In this document: positions 1-7,550 of the stretch, in pieces
Position numbering within the stretch: position 1 is the stretch's first letter
How the letters are laid out: the number at the start of each line of letters is the position of its first letter
Virus record (IMG/VR): IMGVR_UViG_3300017958_001730
Location: 1-22,419 of that record
Length of the DNA: 22,419 nucleotides
DNA from: a virus
Strand: one strand, 5' to 3'
Notes under the pieces: generated by a model
The model's database searches: none
What the model was told of the DNA's origin: nothing
Seen by the model: the letters and a program-made list of their open reading frames with translations, nothing else
Position numbers and translations under genes: made by a program

Positions 1-1
1 A

Positions 2-490
2 GATGATTTTAATTTTGATTATGAGGTAGACGATTACAATTTAGAAACTGTGCATGTGTGGCGCAGTCAAAATCCTATTAATGATCTTGTGTATGGTTAT
101 GGCGGTGTAAAACTGTTGCCACGTAAACTTACAATTAATATGGATATTAGCAAGCCTGACATGACTACTAGTATTAGTTCAAAATTTAAAGCAGTAAAAG
201 AATTATCAAATATTACTGCATTTAATACAGATCCTTTTAACACTTGGAAAAGTGCGTTTAGAGAGTGTGCAAAACTTAGTAGTAAAATAATTGATAGGCA
301 GAAAAATGAAGAAACAGAACAAAGACTTGAAACGTGGTGTACAATTGGAGAACACAGACCTTATGGTTCCTATGCTCTTGCCGGTGCTAGGGCTGGCCGT
401 GAGTTTGGCATTTCTAATAGTAACAGTTTACAACTTATAAATGACTTTGATTGGTTAAAGGAGCAGTTTAATGATAAAAACAGATCCTGA
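2..490 (+). CDS. Conserved marine-phage protein, 5' end outside window
   Basis: The reading frame is open from base 2, so the gene starts left of the window; an in-frame GTG at 50 is unlikely to be the true start because coding-like sequence continues upstream of it. At least 162 codons are present. The visible start is acidic and aromatic (D, F, Y rich), followed by the block HVWRSQNPINDLVYGYGGVK and later by DPFNTWKSAFRECAKL. I recall blocks of this type in uncharacterised proteins of T4-like marine phages, sometimes annotated as glycosyltransferase-like, but I see no DxD or other catalytic signature that proves this. The gene overlaps the next one by 20 bases, so the two are probably cotranscribed. 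Coding status is secure; function is unknown. Confidence 0.72.
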   Translation, partial: DDFNFDYEVDDYNLETVHVWRSQNPINDLVYGYGGVKLLPRKLTINMDISKPDMTTSISSKFKAVKELSNITAFNTDPFNTWKSAFRECAKLSSKIIDRQKNEETEQRLETWCTIGEHRPYGSYALAGARAGREFGISNSNSLQLINDFDWLKEQFNDKNRS

Positions 491-929
491 TCTAATTACA
501 AATTTAGAGACTAATGCTCTTTGGTTAGTAATACATCCTGTCACTACTTTCGATAATGAAATACATGAAATATATCCCTGGGTACGTGCAGAAACAATTA
601 ATTTTTCAAAAAGAATATTACACTATTTAAAAAATGTCAAATATAAAGCTATTTCAGCACCTACCGAAGCAATAAGGTTTTTCCATAATTATCCTAATTT
701 GGTTTCCTCTAGTCAATTGCAAGATTACATGAAAAAACATAAACTTTCTAATATAGTTTATTGCGGATTTCACTATGGCTTTTGTATACTAAATGATGAA
801 AAAGTTGGTATTAACAAAATGGAAAAATACTATACTTGCTTTGTTAAAAAAGATATTTGCCAACTTGCTTGGGAAGCAGATTGGGAAGAATGCGATAAAA
901 AAACAAGCAAAGTTGCACAAATAATTTAA
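471..929 (+). CDS. Unknown 152-aa protein
   Basis: I do not recognise this protein. The ATG at 471 sits behind a good AAAGGAG ribosome site inside the end of the upstream gene. The sequence has a hydrophobic strand near the start (ALWLVIHPV), a central KLSNIVYCGFHYGFCIL segment and a Cys- and Trp-rich tail (CQLAWEADWEECDKK). The order of strand, helix and Cys-containing strand resembles cysteine hydrolases of the isochorismatase fold, but the catalytic Asp and Lys cannot be placed, so this is only a suggestion. It lies between the edge gene and a putative methyltransferase, with an 8-base gap to the latter. Confidence 0.7.
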   Translation: MIKTDPDLITNLETNALWLVIHPVTTFDNEIHEIYPWVRAETINFSKRILHYLKNVKYKAISAPTEAIRFFHNYPNLVSSSQLQDYMKKHKLSNIVYCGFHYGFCILNDEKVGINKMEKYYTCFVKKDICQLAWEADWEECDKKTSKVAQII

Positions 930-937
930 GGATTAAT

Positions 938-1585
938 ATGTCAATACATAACAGTGAGTTTTTTGATAACTTTGGACAAGTACTAAACAAATTTCCTGAT
1001 TTATATCTTACAGATCTTTTTTCAAAAGGACAGATGGAATCTAAACGTTGGTTGGTTAATGAACTTGAAAAAATTAACCAACCATTAGGAACTGTGTTTT
1101 TATGTGCTGGTTGGTATGGCAGTTTGGCAACATTTCTATTTGAAAGTAAATTAGAAATAGAAAAGATTAGAAGTTTTGATATAGACAAGCATTGTGCAGC
1201 AATCGCAGAAACATTTAATCGCACAAAAACAATGGATAATTGGAAGTTTAAGGCTAGTACACTAGATATTTCAAAATTGGATTATCCTACGACTTACAGT
1301 ACATTTAGATCAGATGGATCAAGTTTAGAACTTACAGAAATGCCAAATACAATTATTAATACTAGTTGTGAACATATTGACAACTTTGATGTATGGTTTA
1401 ACAATATACCTGCAGGAACATTTGTTATATTACAGTCAAATGATTACTTTGATTTACCAGAACACGTAAATTGCTGTATAGATTTAGAAGACTTTTCTAA
1501 AATGACACCTATGCATAAAGTATATTATCAAGGGCAAATTGCACTATCTAAGTACAATAGATATATGCGTATAGGAATAAAATAG
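938..1585 (+). CDS. Putative class I SAM-dependent methyltransferase
   Basis: This 215-aa protein has the Rossmann-like layout of small SAM methyltransferases. Motif I appears as VFLCAGWYG (residues 53-61), a hydrophobic strand running into a glycine-containing loop. An acidic strand end, SFDID (79-83), would hold the SAM ribose. A motif IV-like NTSCEHI follows near 141-147. The classical GxGxG is degenerate (AGWYG), so activity is likely but not certain. The target cannot be read from sequence; small-molecule, protein or nucleic-acid methylation are all possible. The ATG at 938 follows AAGGATTAAT, a good ribosome site. It is the last gene before the late promoter that opens the P450 cluster. 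Confidence 0.75.
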   Translation: MSIHNSEFFDNFGQVLNKFPDLYLTDLFSKGQMESKRWLVNELEKINQPLGTVFLCAGWYGSLATFLFESKLEIEKIRSFDIDKHCAAIAETFNRTKTMDNWKFKASTLDISKLDYPTTYSTFRSDGSSLELTEMPNTIINTSCEHIDNFDVWFNNIPAGTFVILQSNDYFDLPEHVNCCIDLEDFSKMTPMHKVYYQGQIALSKYNRYMRIGIK

Positions 1586-1615
1586 TCACAAGCAGCTATA
1601 CACGTTTCAAACCTC

Positions 1616-1623
1616 AATAAATA
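1616..1623 (+). promoter_or_regulatory. T4-like late promoter motif AATAAATA
   Basis: AATAAATA lies 27 bases before the P450 start and is directly followed by a TACGTATAT element. It matches the NATAAATA late promoter form described for T4-like marine phages (T4 itself uses TATAAATA with the gp55 sigma factor). It sits in the only sizeable gap in this part of the plus strand, so it probably drives the whole 1650-8677 gene run. Confidence 0.6.
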
Positions 1624-1649
1624 CGTATATTATTTACATAAGAGATAAA

Positions 1650-2897
1650 ATGCGAAAAAATGATTTTGAGATAGTAAATCCAGAATTTCTTTATAAAATG
1701 GACGAACACGCAGAATGCTTGTTTGCTACAGAGCCTCGCGGTTTTTATTGGCACCCAGTATATAAACATTGGATTATATTCTCAATGGATAAACTTAAAG
1801 AAGCTTCTAAAATGAATGAGGATTTTAGTTTAGCAACCACGTCTCCTGCTCCTTTTGATCCAACACCCTTAGGCGGAATATGGAGAGCAGGATATGCACT
1901 TACTCTCCGAGAAGGCCCACATCATCATTTAGCAAAGAAGCATAGTCTAGACTGGCTCAAGCGCAGATCTACCGACTTTACTAAAATCTTTACTAACAAC
2001 TTAAATAATGCCCTTGATAGTATACAAAAGGGAAAATCTTTTAAAGCATACGATATAATTGGTAAAACAGTTACACATACACAGATACAAAGTATAGAAT
2101 TTCCTTGGCATATACTAGATGTTAATGAGGAGTTTGTCAAGGATGCTTATTTTCAGTGGATGAAACCTGGCGGTGTTTTTAGCAATTTTAATCCTGATTT
2201 TGATTACGATAAACCTGTTGCAGAAACAACTGAATTTTACAGCATGTTTGCACAAATAGTAGATAAAACAATTGACTATTATCATATTGATCGACCTGAT
2301 GCAGACACAATGATTAACATGACAAAAAATCTTAGTGACAAGCAATCGGAATATAATGACAACCCTAAAAAGATGGCTTATATGCTTATACAATCATTAT
2401 GGACTGTTGTAATACCTACATTTTCATTAAGTTTATATCAAAATATCTTGATGAACTTTTGTAAATATCCAGAAATTGCTGCAAGAGTCAAAAACGATAG
2501 ATCTCTTGTTCCTTCTTTTGCTCGTGAAAGTTTACGCTTAGGACCTATGAAAGGCGGCATAAGAGATATTACACGCACCTTAGATTATCATGGATACAAA
2601 TTTGATAAAGGCGGCAGAATACTCCTTTATACATACGGAGCAAATAGAGACCCAAAATATTTTAAAGATCCACTTGAATTTAAATTAGAAAGAGATAATG
2701 AACCATTGCCTGTTACTCTAGCATACGGTCCGCATCATTGCACTGGTGATTTTCTTGTAAAACATTTTCTAGAAATTATCACTAACGCTGTATTAGATAG
2801 GTTTAGTGAATTTGAAATTACAAATCAACCAGAACTGCTACCCGCTATGTTTGGTTCTACAACTGTGTATAAAGACCTTGAGTTAAAATTTTCATGA
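1650..2897 (+). CDS. Cytochrome P450 monooxygenase
   Basis: The 415-aa protein has the diagnostic P450 parts in order and a length typical of soluble bacterial P450s. A C-helix-like segment REGPHHHLAKKH lies at 87-98. The K-helix ExxR is E293-S-L-R296. A typical meander region, YGANRDPKYFKDPLEF, spans about 329-344. The haem-binding loop LAYGPHHCTG places the thiolate ligand at Cys364; the usual leading Phe is replaced by Leu. The I-helix, which normally carries AGxxT, reads WTVVIPTFSL (251-260), so oxygen activation may be altered. There is no signal peptide or membrane anchor, which suggests a cytoplasmic enzyme. P450s need an electron donor; no ferredoxin or reductase is visible here, so host redox partners would be required. 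The gene overlaps the next by four bases (ATGA). Its substrate is unknown. Confidence 0.93.
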   Translation: MRKNDFEIVNPEFLYKMDEHAECLFATEPRGFYWHPVYKHWIIFSMDKLKEASKMNEDFSLATTSPAPFDPTPLGGIWRAGYALTLREGPHHHLAKKHSLDWLKRRSTDFTKIFTNNLNNALDSIQKGKSFKAYDIIGKTVTHTQIQSIEFPWHILDVNEEFVKDAYFQWMKPGGVFSNFNPDFDYDKPVAETTEFYSMFAQIVDKTIDYYHIDRPDADTMINMTKNLSDKQSEYNDNPKKMAYMLIQSLWTVVIPTFSLSLYQNILMNFCKYPEIAARVKNDRSLVPSFARESLRLGPMKGGIRDITRTLDYHGYKFDKGGRILLYTYGANRDPKYFKDPLEFKLERDNEPLPVTLAYGPHHCTGDFLVKHFLEIITNAVLDRFSEFEITNQPELLPAMFGSTTVYKDLELKFS

Positions 2898-3409
2898 TAA
2901 AAACAAAACAATTATATAATGCAACCCATGAGTTAATTACGTTTATACAGGAGTGTGATAAATTAGGATATAAAAATAATAACACATTAGAAGCAATGAA
3001 GTTTGATTGGTGTTTAGCAAATGGTGGATCTTGGTATGCTACATTTGTTGATGATAAAATTGTTGGTATAAGTGGCTTGCACAAATTTGCTGATGGTTAT
3101 CGTGCACTTTTTAGAGGCTGCCAGCTGCACCCTATTCCAGGAGGATTATCTAAAAATCATATGAATTGCTGGATGTTTTATTATCATTTACCTTTAGTTA
3201 TAGATCGTGTAGACGGACCAATCTATATTACAACCAACACAGATAACGATGCAAGTGGAAAAATGTTAAAATTAAATAAATTATACTCTATATTAGAAAA
3301 ATCAGGCATAGTAGATTTTGTTGCTGAAGAAGAAGTGTTTTACACTAATCAAAATATATGGAAATTAAATAATAAAATTTATTTAGACGCAAGGAGTAAA
3401 GTAAAATGA
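2894..3409 (+). CDS. Putative GNAT-family acyltransferase
   Basis: This 171-aa protein has GNAT-like organisation. An N-terminal helical region is followed by strands at GSWYATFVDDKIVGISGLHK (45-64), a pattern typical of GNAT beta2-beta3. A long central strand, GPIYITTNTDNDASGKMLKL, leads into a helix and a closing strand near EEEVFYTNQNIWKL. The acetyl-CoA loop (Q/RxxGxG/A) is not obvious; D-N-D-A-S-G at 117-122 may occupy that place. It overlaps both neighbours by four bases (ATGA at each end), so it is translationally coupled to the P450 and the halogenase. A role in acylating the cluster product or an intermediate is inference. GNAT fold is moderately supported; donor and acceptor are unknown. 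Confidence 0.65.
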   Translation: MIKTKQLYNATHELITFIQECDKLGYKNNNTLEAMKFDWCLANGGSWYATFVDDKIVGISGLHKFADGYRALFRGCQLHPIPGGLSKNHMNCWMFYYHLPLVIDRVDGPIYITTNTDNDASGKMLKLNKLYSILEKSGIVDFVAEEEVFYTNQNIWKLNNKIYLDARSKVK

Positions 3410-4533
3410 AGATTGCAATTTTAGGCGCTGGCAGTGCCGGCATTCTTACTACTGGTTGTATCCTTAAAGATTTTAAAAACAGAAATATTGAATGTGAAGT
3501 TACCCATATTTTTGATCCTAATATTCCTATACTAGGAGTAGGAGAAAGCACAACATCAGAAGTGACATTTGCAATAGGACAAGCATTTAATTTTATTTTT
3601 GCTACTGAATCAGACGAAATAAAAAGCACTACTAAGTATGGTACACACTATATTGACTGGAGAGAAAAAGACATAATTTTTCCTTTTCAATCAGGTTATC
3701 ATGCTGTTCATTTTGATGCTAGAGACTTTGCAAAAATGGGACTAGAAAGATTAAAAAGAATATATCCAAATTATAAATTATTACAGGAAAGCTGGCAAGA
3801 GTCTAGTGCAGAAAATTATGATTATGTAATTGATTGTCGCGGACGTCCCCAAGATTTCTCAGATTATAAGGAATGTAATTTAATACTTAATAGTGCTTTA
3901 GTTTACGATGATCCTGAACCTAGTGATTTTGGATTTACTAGACATGTAGCGCACAAATACGGATGGATGTTTGTAATTCCTTTAAAGCACAGAACATCAC
4001 ACGGTTTCTTATATAATAAAGATTTCTGCAATAGGCAGGAAGCAGAAGCAGAACTTATACGTATTACAAACGCAACAGAAAAAGATATTGAAAATTTTAG
4101 AACATTTATATTGAAGCCTTACTACTGTAAAAAGACAGTGAATGGACGTATGTTGAAAAACGGTAACAGAGCTGTATTTTTTGAGCCTATGAGTGCTAAT
4201 TCTCTTTATATGGCTGTCAAAAATACACAAATTTTATCTCAATATATGAGGGGAGAAATTAGTCAAGACGAAGCTAACAAATTGTGCATCCTAAACTATC
4301 GTGCAGTTGAAGATTTAATTAATCTAATTTACCACGGTGGTTCTATATACGACAATGATTTTTGGCAGTGGACAAAAAAACGTGCTTCAAAAAATCTGCA
4401 AGAAACTGACGTCTTAAAAAGATATGTAAAAGATCAAGAAGATGAAATGTTTAAAACTATTACAGAAAGATTTATGGGGCACCATGTTTTACGATATGTA
4501 GACAAAGAATTTGAGTTTAATTATTTTGAGTAA
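3406..4533 (+). CDS. Flavin-dependent halogenase, tryptophan-halogenase family
   Basis: The 375-aa protein starts with an FAD-binding ILGAGSAG (GxGxxG, residues 5-12), followed by GVGESTT (44-50), which is characteristic of tryptophan-halogenase-type enzymes. T-K-Y-G at 76-79 places Lys77 where the catalytic Lys (Lys79 of PrnA) that forms the halogenating species is found. The WxWxIP signature appears as WMFVIP (187-192), with Phe for the second Trp. The later EPLESTG-type block reads EPMSANS (260-266), so the Glu corresponding to PrnA Glu346 is Ser or Ala. The protein is shorter than PrnA-type enzymes (about 500+ aa), with less C-terminal sequence. A cyanophage (Syn10) halogenase, VirX1, is an established relative by type. 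It needs reduced flavin from another source. ATGA overlap upstream, three-base gap downstream. Substrate and halide preference cannot be read. Confidence 0.88.
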   Translation: MKIAILGAGSAGILTTGCILKDFKNRNIECEVTHIFDPNIPILGVGESTTSEVTFAIGQAFNFIFATESDEIKSTTKYGTHYIDWREKDIIFPFQSGYHAVHFDARDFAKMGLERLKRIYPNYKLLQESWQESSAENYDYVIDCRGRPQDFSDYKECNLILNSALVYDDPEPSDFGFTRHVAHKYGWMFVIPLKHRTSHGFLYNKDFCNRQEAEAELIRITNATEKDIENFRTFILKPYYCKKTVNGRMLKNGNRAVFFEPMSANSLYMAVKNTQILSQYMRGEISQDEANKLCILNYRAVEDLINLIYHGGSIYDNDFWQWTKKRASKNLQETDVLKRYVKDQEDEMFKTITERFMGHHVLRYVDKEFEFNYFE

Positions 4534-4536
4534 ATT

Positions 4537-5301
4537 ATGTCTTTAAACACTTGGTATGATAATTTTGACGAACAATACTTCCGCGATATAATACACACAG
4601 GAGTAACAATACTTACGTCTGGCTCTTCGGGAGAACCTAAAGAAATTTACCAACCTCCAAGTAAAATCAATGCAGATGCAAAATTTGCAATAGATATTCA
4701 AGGTATAAATGTTACAAGTAGTGTTTATACATGTTTGAACCCTGTAAGAGCAGGCGGCTTATTTGCGCAAACTATCCCTGCATTACTTGTAGGAGCAGAT
4801 GTTGATCTAGATAAGTTTAATCCTTACGAGTATGTTAGAGTTGCCAATAAATACACACACACGCATCTGACACCTAAACAAGCAAAAGCTGTGATGTTAA
4901 CAAAGGGTTTTAGAGATCTCGATCTAACGGGTAAGACTTTTTTGATAGGATCTGAACCTGTCACTTATGATATTATAGAGGCATTTGTACACAGAGGAGC
5001 AAAAGTAATTACAATTTGGGGAATGACCGAAATAGGAGTCAATGCTATTATGGAGGTTTTTAATAGTATTGAAGATGTAAATAGTATGAAAGAAATCACG
5101 CCTAACAATTCGACAATTCTTGGCAGTATTTTTAATTGTAATTGGCGTATCATTGATTCGTGTTTGTGGGTATGCGGAGATATATGTGTATACGACGGAT
5201 GGTTTAATACTAATGATACTGTGATTGAAAAGGATGGATATTTGTTTTATACTGGTAGAAGTAACGCTATAGTAGATTTTGCTAATCCAAAAAAAGGTTA
5301 A
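4537..5301 (+). CDS. Core-only ANL-superfamily adenylating enzyme (AMP-binding)
   Basis: The 254-aa protein carries the central ANL motifs. The P-loop-like TSGSSGEPK is at 27-35 (A3 motif TSGTTGxPK), WGMTE at 161-165 (A5), and NDTVIEKDGYLFYTGR at 226-241 (A7/A8, with Asp227 as the ribose-binding Asp and Gly-Arg at the hinge). These enzymes make acyl-AMP from a carboxylate and ATP. Normal members are about 500 aa. This one lacks most of the N-terminal subdomain before A3 and stops about ten residues after the hinge, so the mobile C-terminal domain with the catalytic Lys (A10) is absent. The next gene starts two bases later with unrelated sequence, so this is not a simple frameshift. It may only adenylate, bind an acyl-AMP, or work with another protein. 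Confidence 0.85.
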   Translation: MSLNTWYDNFDEQYFRDIIHTGVTILTSGSSGEPKEIYQPPSKINADAKFAIDIQGINVTSSVYTCLNPVRAGGLFAQTIPALLVGADVDLDKFNPYEYVRVANKYTHTHLTPKQAKAVMLTKGFRDLDLTGKTFLIGSEPVTYDIIEAFVHRGAKVITIWGMTEIGVNAIMEVFNSIEDVNSMKEITPNNSTILGSIFNCNWRIIDSCLWVCGDICVYDGWFNTNDTVIEKDGYLFYTGRSNAIVDFANPKKG

Positions 5302-5302
5302 T

Positions 5303-7324
5303 ATGAAAATAAAAAATACATATGATATTATTATAATGACAGAAGGAAGTGATCCTGTTTTTAATGTTGCAAGAGCATTAGGTGGGTACAAAATTGCTTC
5401 TGCACTGCGTAACGAAGGGTATAGTGTATTTGTATTAAGTAACTTTTCTCACTTTATACAAAAAGGTAATATTAATCAAATCCTAGATAAACTGATAGGT
5501 GACAATACTTTGTGGGTAGGATTTAGTTCTACACTGTTTATGAGATCACAAAAAGATGTTTATAGAAAACGTCATACAAGAGATACAGCAAAACAGAATA
5601 TGTTATGGCATTGGCCTACTAATGACATTGATGTAAAATCAATGACAGATTACATACGTTCTAAAGGAATAAAAACTGTCTATGGTGGTATGATGGATGC
5701 ACATCGTGTGCCATTAGTTAGTGATTGTATAGACTATTATGTAGTAGGAATGGGCGAACATGCAGCTTTACACATAACAGATCATATAAAAAATGGTACT
5801 ATACTTAATTATAATCCTGCTTACGGATTGAAGCCAAAAGTAATTGATTACGATCAAAGAGGAGAGCTTTTTGACTTTAGGAATGCGCACATAAATTATG
5901 TGCCAGAAGATTTTTGGAATCCAGAAGATGGCATGGGTATAGAGTTTGGTCGAGGATGTATTTTTAGATGTAAGTTTTGTGCATATCCATTGATTGGTAA
6001 GAAGAAAGGAGACTTGTCCTTTTTAAGAGAAAAAGAACGGATAAAAGATGAACTAAAACAAAACTATGAATTATATGGCACTACTAAGTATGTAATTATA
6101 GATGATACATTCAACGAGCAAACAATAAAATTACAAGCAATAGCAGATGCTATAGATGAAATAGATTTGCCAGAACAGTTACAATTTGCAGCTTTTATTA
6201 GAATTGACTTAATAGCAAGATACCCTGAACAACTAGAACTACTTAAGAAAATAAATGTACGTGCTTGGTTTTTAGGTGTAGAAAGTTTAAATTATGAGTC
6301 AGCAAAAGCAATTGGAAAAGGATGTCCTAAAGAAGTTATATTTGAAACAATCAAAAATGCAAAAGAAAAATTTAACGGATCATTAAGTGTATACGGCAGT
6401 TTTATTGCAGGACTTCCGCATGATAGTAGAGAAACTATGGATAAATGGACTGCCGAACTTGTAGAGAACAAACATTTATTTGATGCATTTTCGTTTAGTC
6501 CTCTAGAACTAGGAACTGCATCTCTCCTTTCTAAAAATCCAGAACTATATGGATACACAATTGATAAATCTGCAGACACTGCAAACAAGTGGACAAACGA
6601 GCATTGGTCCGCAGATGAAACAGTGGAATATGTAAAGCATTTGCAAAGCACAATTTTAGAGGACATCAGAGTGTCTACTTTCTTTTTGATGTTTTATCAA
6701 TGTTTAGGTTTTACTTTTGATGAGCTTAGAGTAATGACATTCACAGAACTTTTTGCAAATAGTAAGGTTAGGAGAAAAGCTAGGCAGTATTTAGAAAAAA
6801 GTTATTATTCTAAAGTTGAAAACTTTTTAGGTGTAGAACCTACCCAACCTAATATCAAATACATGAAAAATCTATCAATAGAGCAAAGCATTAAAGACAG
6901 TTTGAAAGAAGAATTTTTACAAGTAAAAAATTTAGTAGATGTTCCTGAATTAGAAGTTCTCAAGGCAGTAGAGGATATTACAGAATGTAAAACTGCTAAT
7001 GCTATTGTACAAAATGTTAAAAAAATTATTGGCTGTGAAATTTATCCTAGCTTTTTTATTCAGGCTGCAGATAGTTATTTAAAACCTAGAACTGAATCGG
7101 GTGCTACTGGTATACAAATAGTGCTTAACTTAGATGCTCCTATCACCTGGGACGAAGCAGTTGATGTATACTATGACTGTGCTGTATTAGATCTTAGCAA
7201 CATGCATAGTATACAAACTGATAAAGAAGACAGGATTTTCTTACATATCACAATTTTAGACAAACCATATGAAGATGTGTTGCAAATTCTTAGTGAAAAT
7301 GAAAGTGAGGTTTTTAATGTTTGA
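5303..7324 (+). CDS. Radical SAM protein with B12-binding-like N-terminal domain
   Basis: I place the start at ATG 5303 (673 aa) because it follows AAAAAGG and lies directly after the upstream stop; a TTG at 5279 would only add residues read from the upstream gene. Residues 1-190 have the alternating strand/helix pattern of the cobalamin-binding domain found in B12-radical SAM enzymes, without a DxHxxG motif. The radical SAM domain (about 210-440) has GRGCIFRCKFCAYP, with the cluster ligands Cys219, Cys223 and Cys226, followed by IIDDTFNE (265-272) and GVESLN (325-330). About 230 residues of unrecognised C-terminal sequence follow. Such enzymes methylate unactivated carbons or do other radical chemistry; the reaction here is unknown. 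It overlaps the following small gene by eight bases. Confidence 0.9.
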   Translation: MKIKNTYDIIIMTEGSDPVFNVARALGGYKIASALRNEGYSVFVLSNFSHFIQKGNINQILDKLIGDNTLWVGFSSTLFMRSQKDVYRKRHTRDTAKQNMLWHWPTNDIDVKSMTDYIRSKGIKTVYGGMMDAHRVPLVSDCIDYYVVGMGEHAALHITDHIKNGTILNYNPAYGLKPKVIDYDQRGELFDFRNAHINYVPEDFWNPEDGMGIEFGRGCIFRCKFCAYPLIGKKKGDLSFLREKERIKDELKQNYELYGTTKYVIIDDTFNEQTIKLQAIADAIDEIDLPEQLQFAAFIRIDLIARYPEQLELLKKINVRAWFLGVESLNYESAKAIGKGCPKEVIFETIKNAKEKFNGSLSVYGSFIAGLPHDSRETMDKWTAELVENKHLFDAFSFSPLELGTASLLSKNPELYGYTIDKSADTANKWTNEHWSADETVEYVKHLQSTILEDIRVSTFFLMFYQCLGFTFDELRVMTFTELFANSKVRRKARQYLEKSYYSKVENFLGVEPTQPNIKYMKNLSIEQSIKDSLKEEFLQVKNLVDVPELEVLKAVEDITECKTANAIVQNVKKIIGCEIYPSFFIQAADSYLKPRTESGATGIQIVLNLDAPITWDEAVDVYYDCAVLDLSNMHSIQTDKEDRIFLHITILDKPYEDVLQILSENESEVFNV

Positions 7325-7541
7325 ACAATTATTTTACATATACTATTTTCCTGTAACTTTTTTTGCAATATATACAATTGAAAAAGAAGTAAAATGTAAT
7401 ACCTTTGTTGGTAGTGTTTGGAGTAGAGTTACCTTACTTGAGCGTTTAGTTGCATGTATGATACCTTTGTATAGAGAATTTATACTAATAATCTTGTATA
7501 TCCAAAGCCGGAAACCTAGTTGGTTTCCTAAGCCTTTGTAA
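7317..7541 (+). CDS. Small membrane protein, 74 aa
   Basis: The ATG at 7317 follows GAGG with normal spacing and lies inside the end of the radical SAM gene, so I prefer it to an earlier in-frame start at 7269. The protein has two hydrophobic stretches, about residues 4-21 (rich in F, Y, I) and 43-62 (ACMIPLYREFILIILYI region), and a basic Trp/Pro-rich tail ending RKPSWFPKPL. No known family was recognised. Its place between the radical SAM enzyme and the 2OG oxygenase suggests it belongs to the cluster, perhaps anchoring it or its product at the membrane; that is inference. Nine bases separate it from the next gene. Confidence 0.6.
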   Translation: MFEQLFYIYYFPVTFFAIYTIEKEVKCNTFVGSVWSRVTLLERLVACMIPLYREFILIILYIQSRKPSWFPKPL

Positions 7542-7550
7542 GGAAACGCA

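Noticed and set aside
471-929. Naming the 152-aa protein an isochorismatase-like hydrolase
   Set aside because: A Cys-containing strand is suggestive, but the catalytic Asp and Lys could not be placed, so it is left as unknown.
844-1224. Open frame on the minus strand opposite the 152-aa gene and the methyltransferase
   Set aside because: It is antisense to two well-supported genes, has no ribosome site and has a composition typical of shadow frames.
5279-5302. Upstream TTG start for the radical SAM gene
   Set aside because: It lies inside the ANL gene end and lacks a ribosome site; ATG 5303 has AAAAAGG at good spacing.
4537-5391. Possible frameshift joining the short ANL gene to a missing C-terminal domain
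   Set aside because: Downstream sequence in all frames is the start of the radical SAM protein; no A10-type Lys block or hinge-domain pattern was seen.
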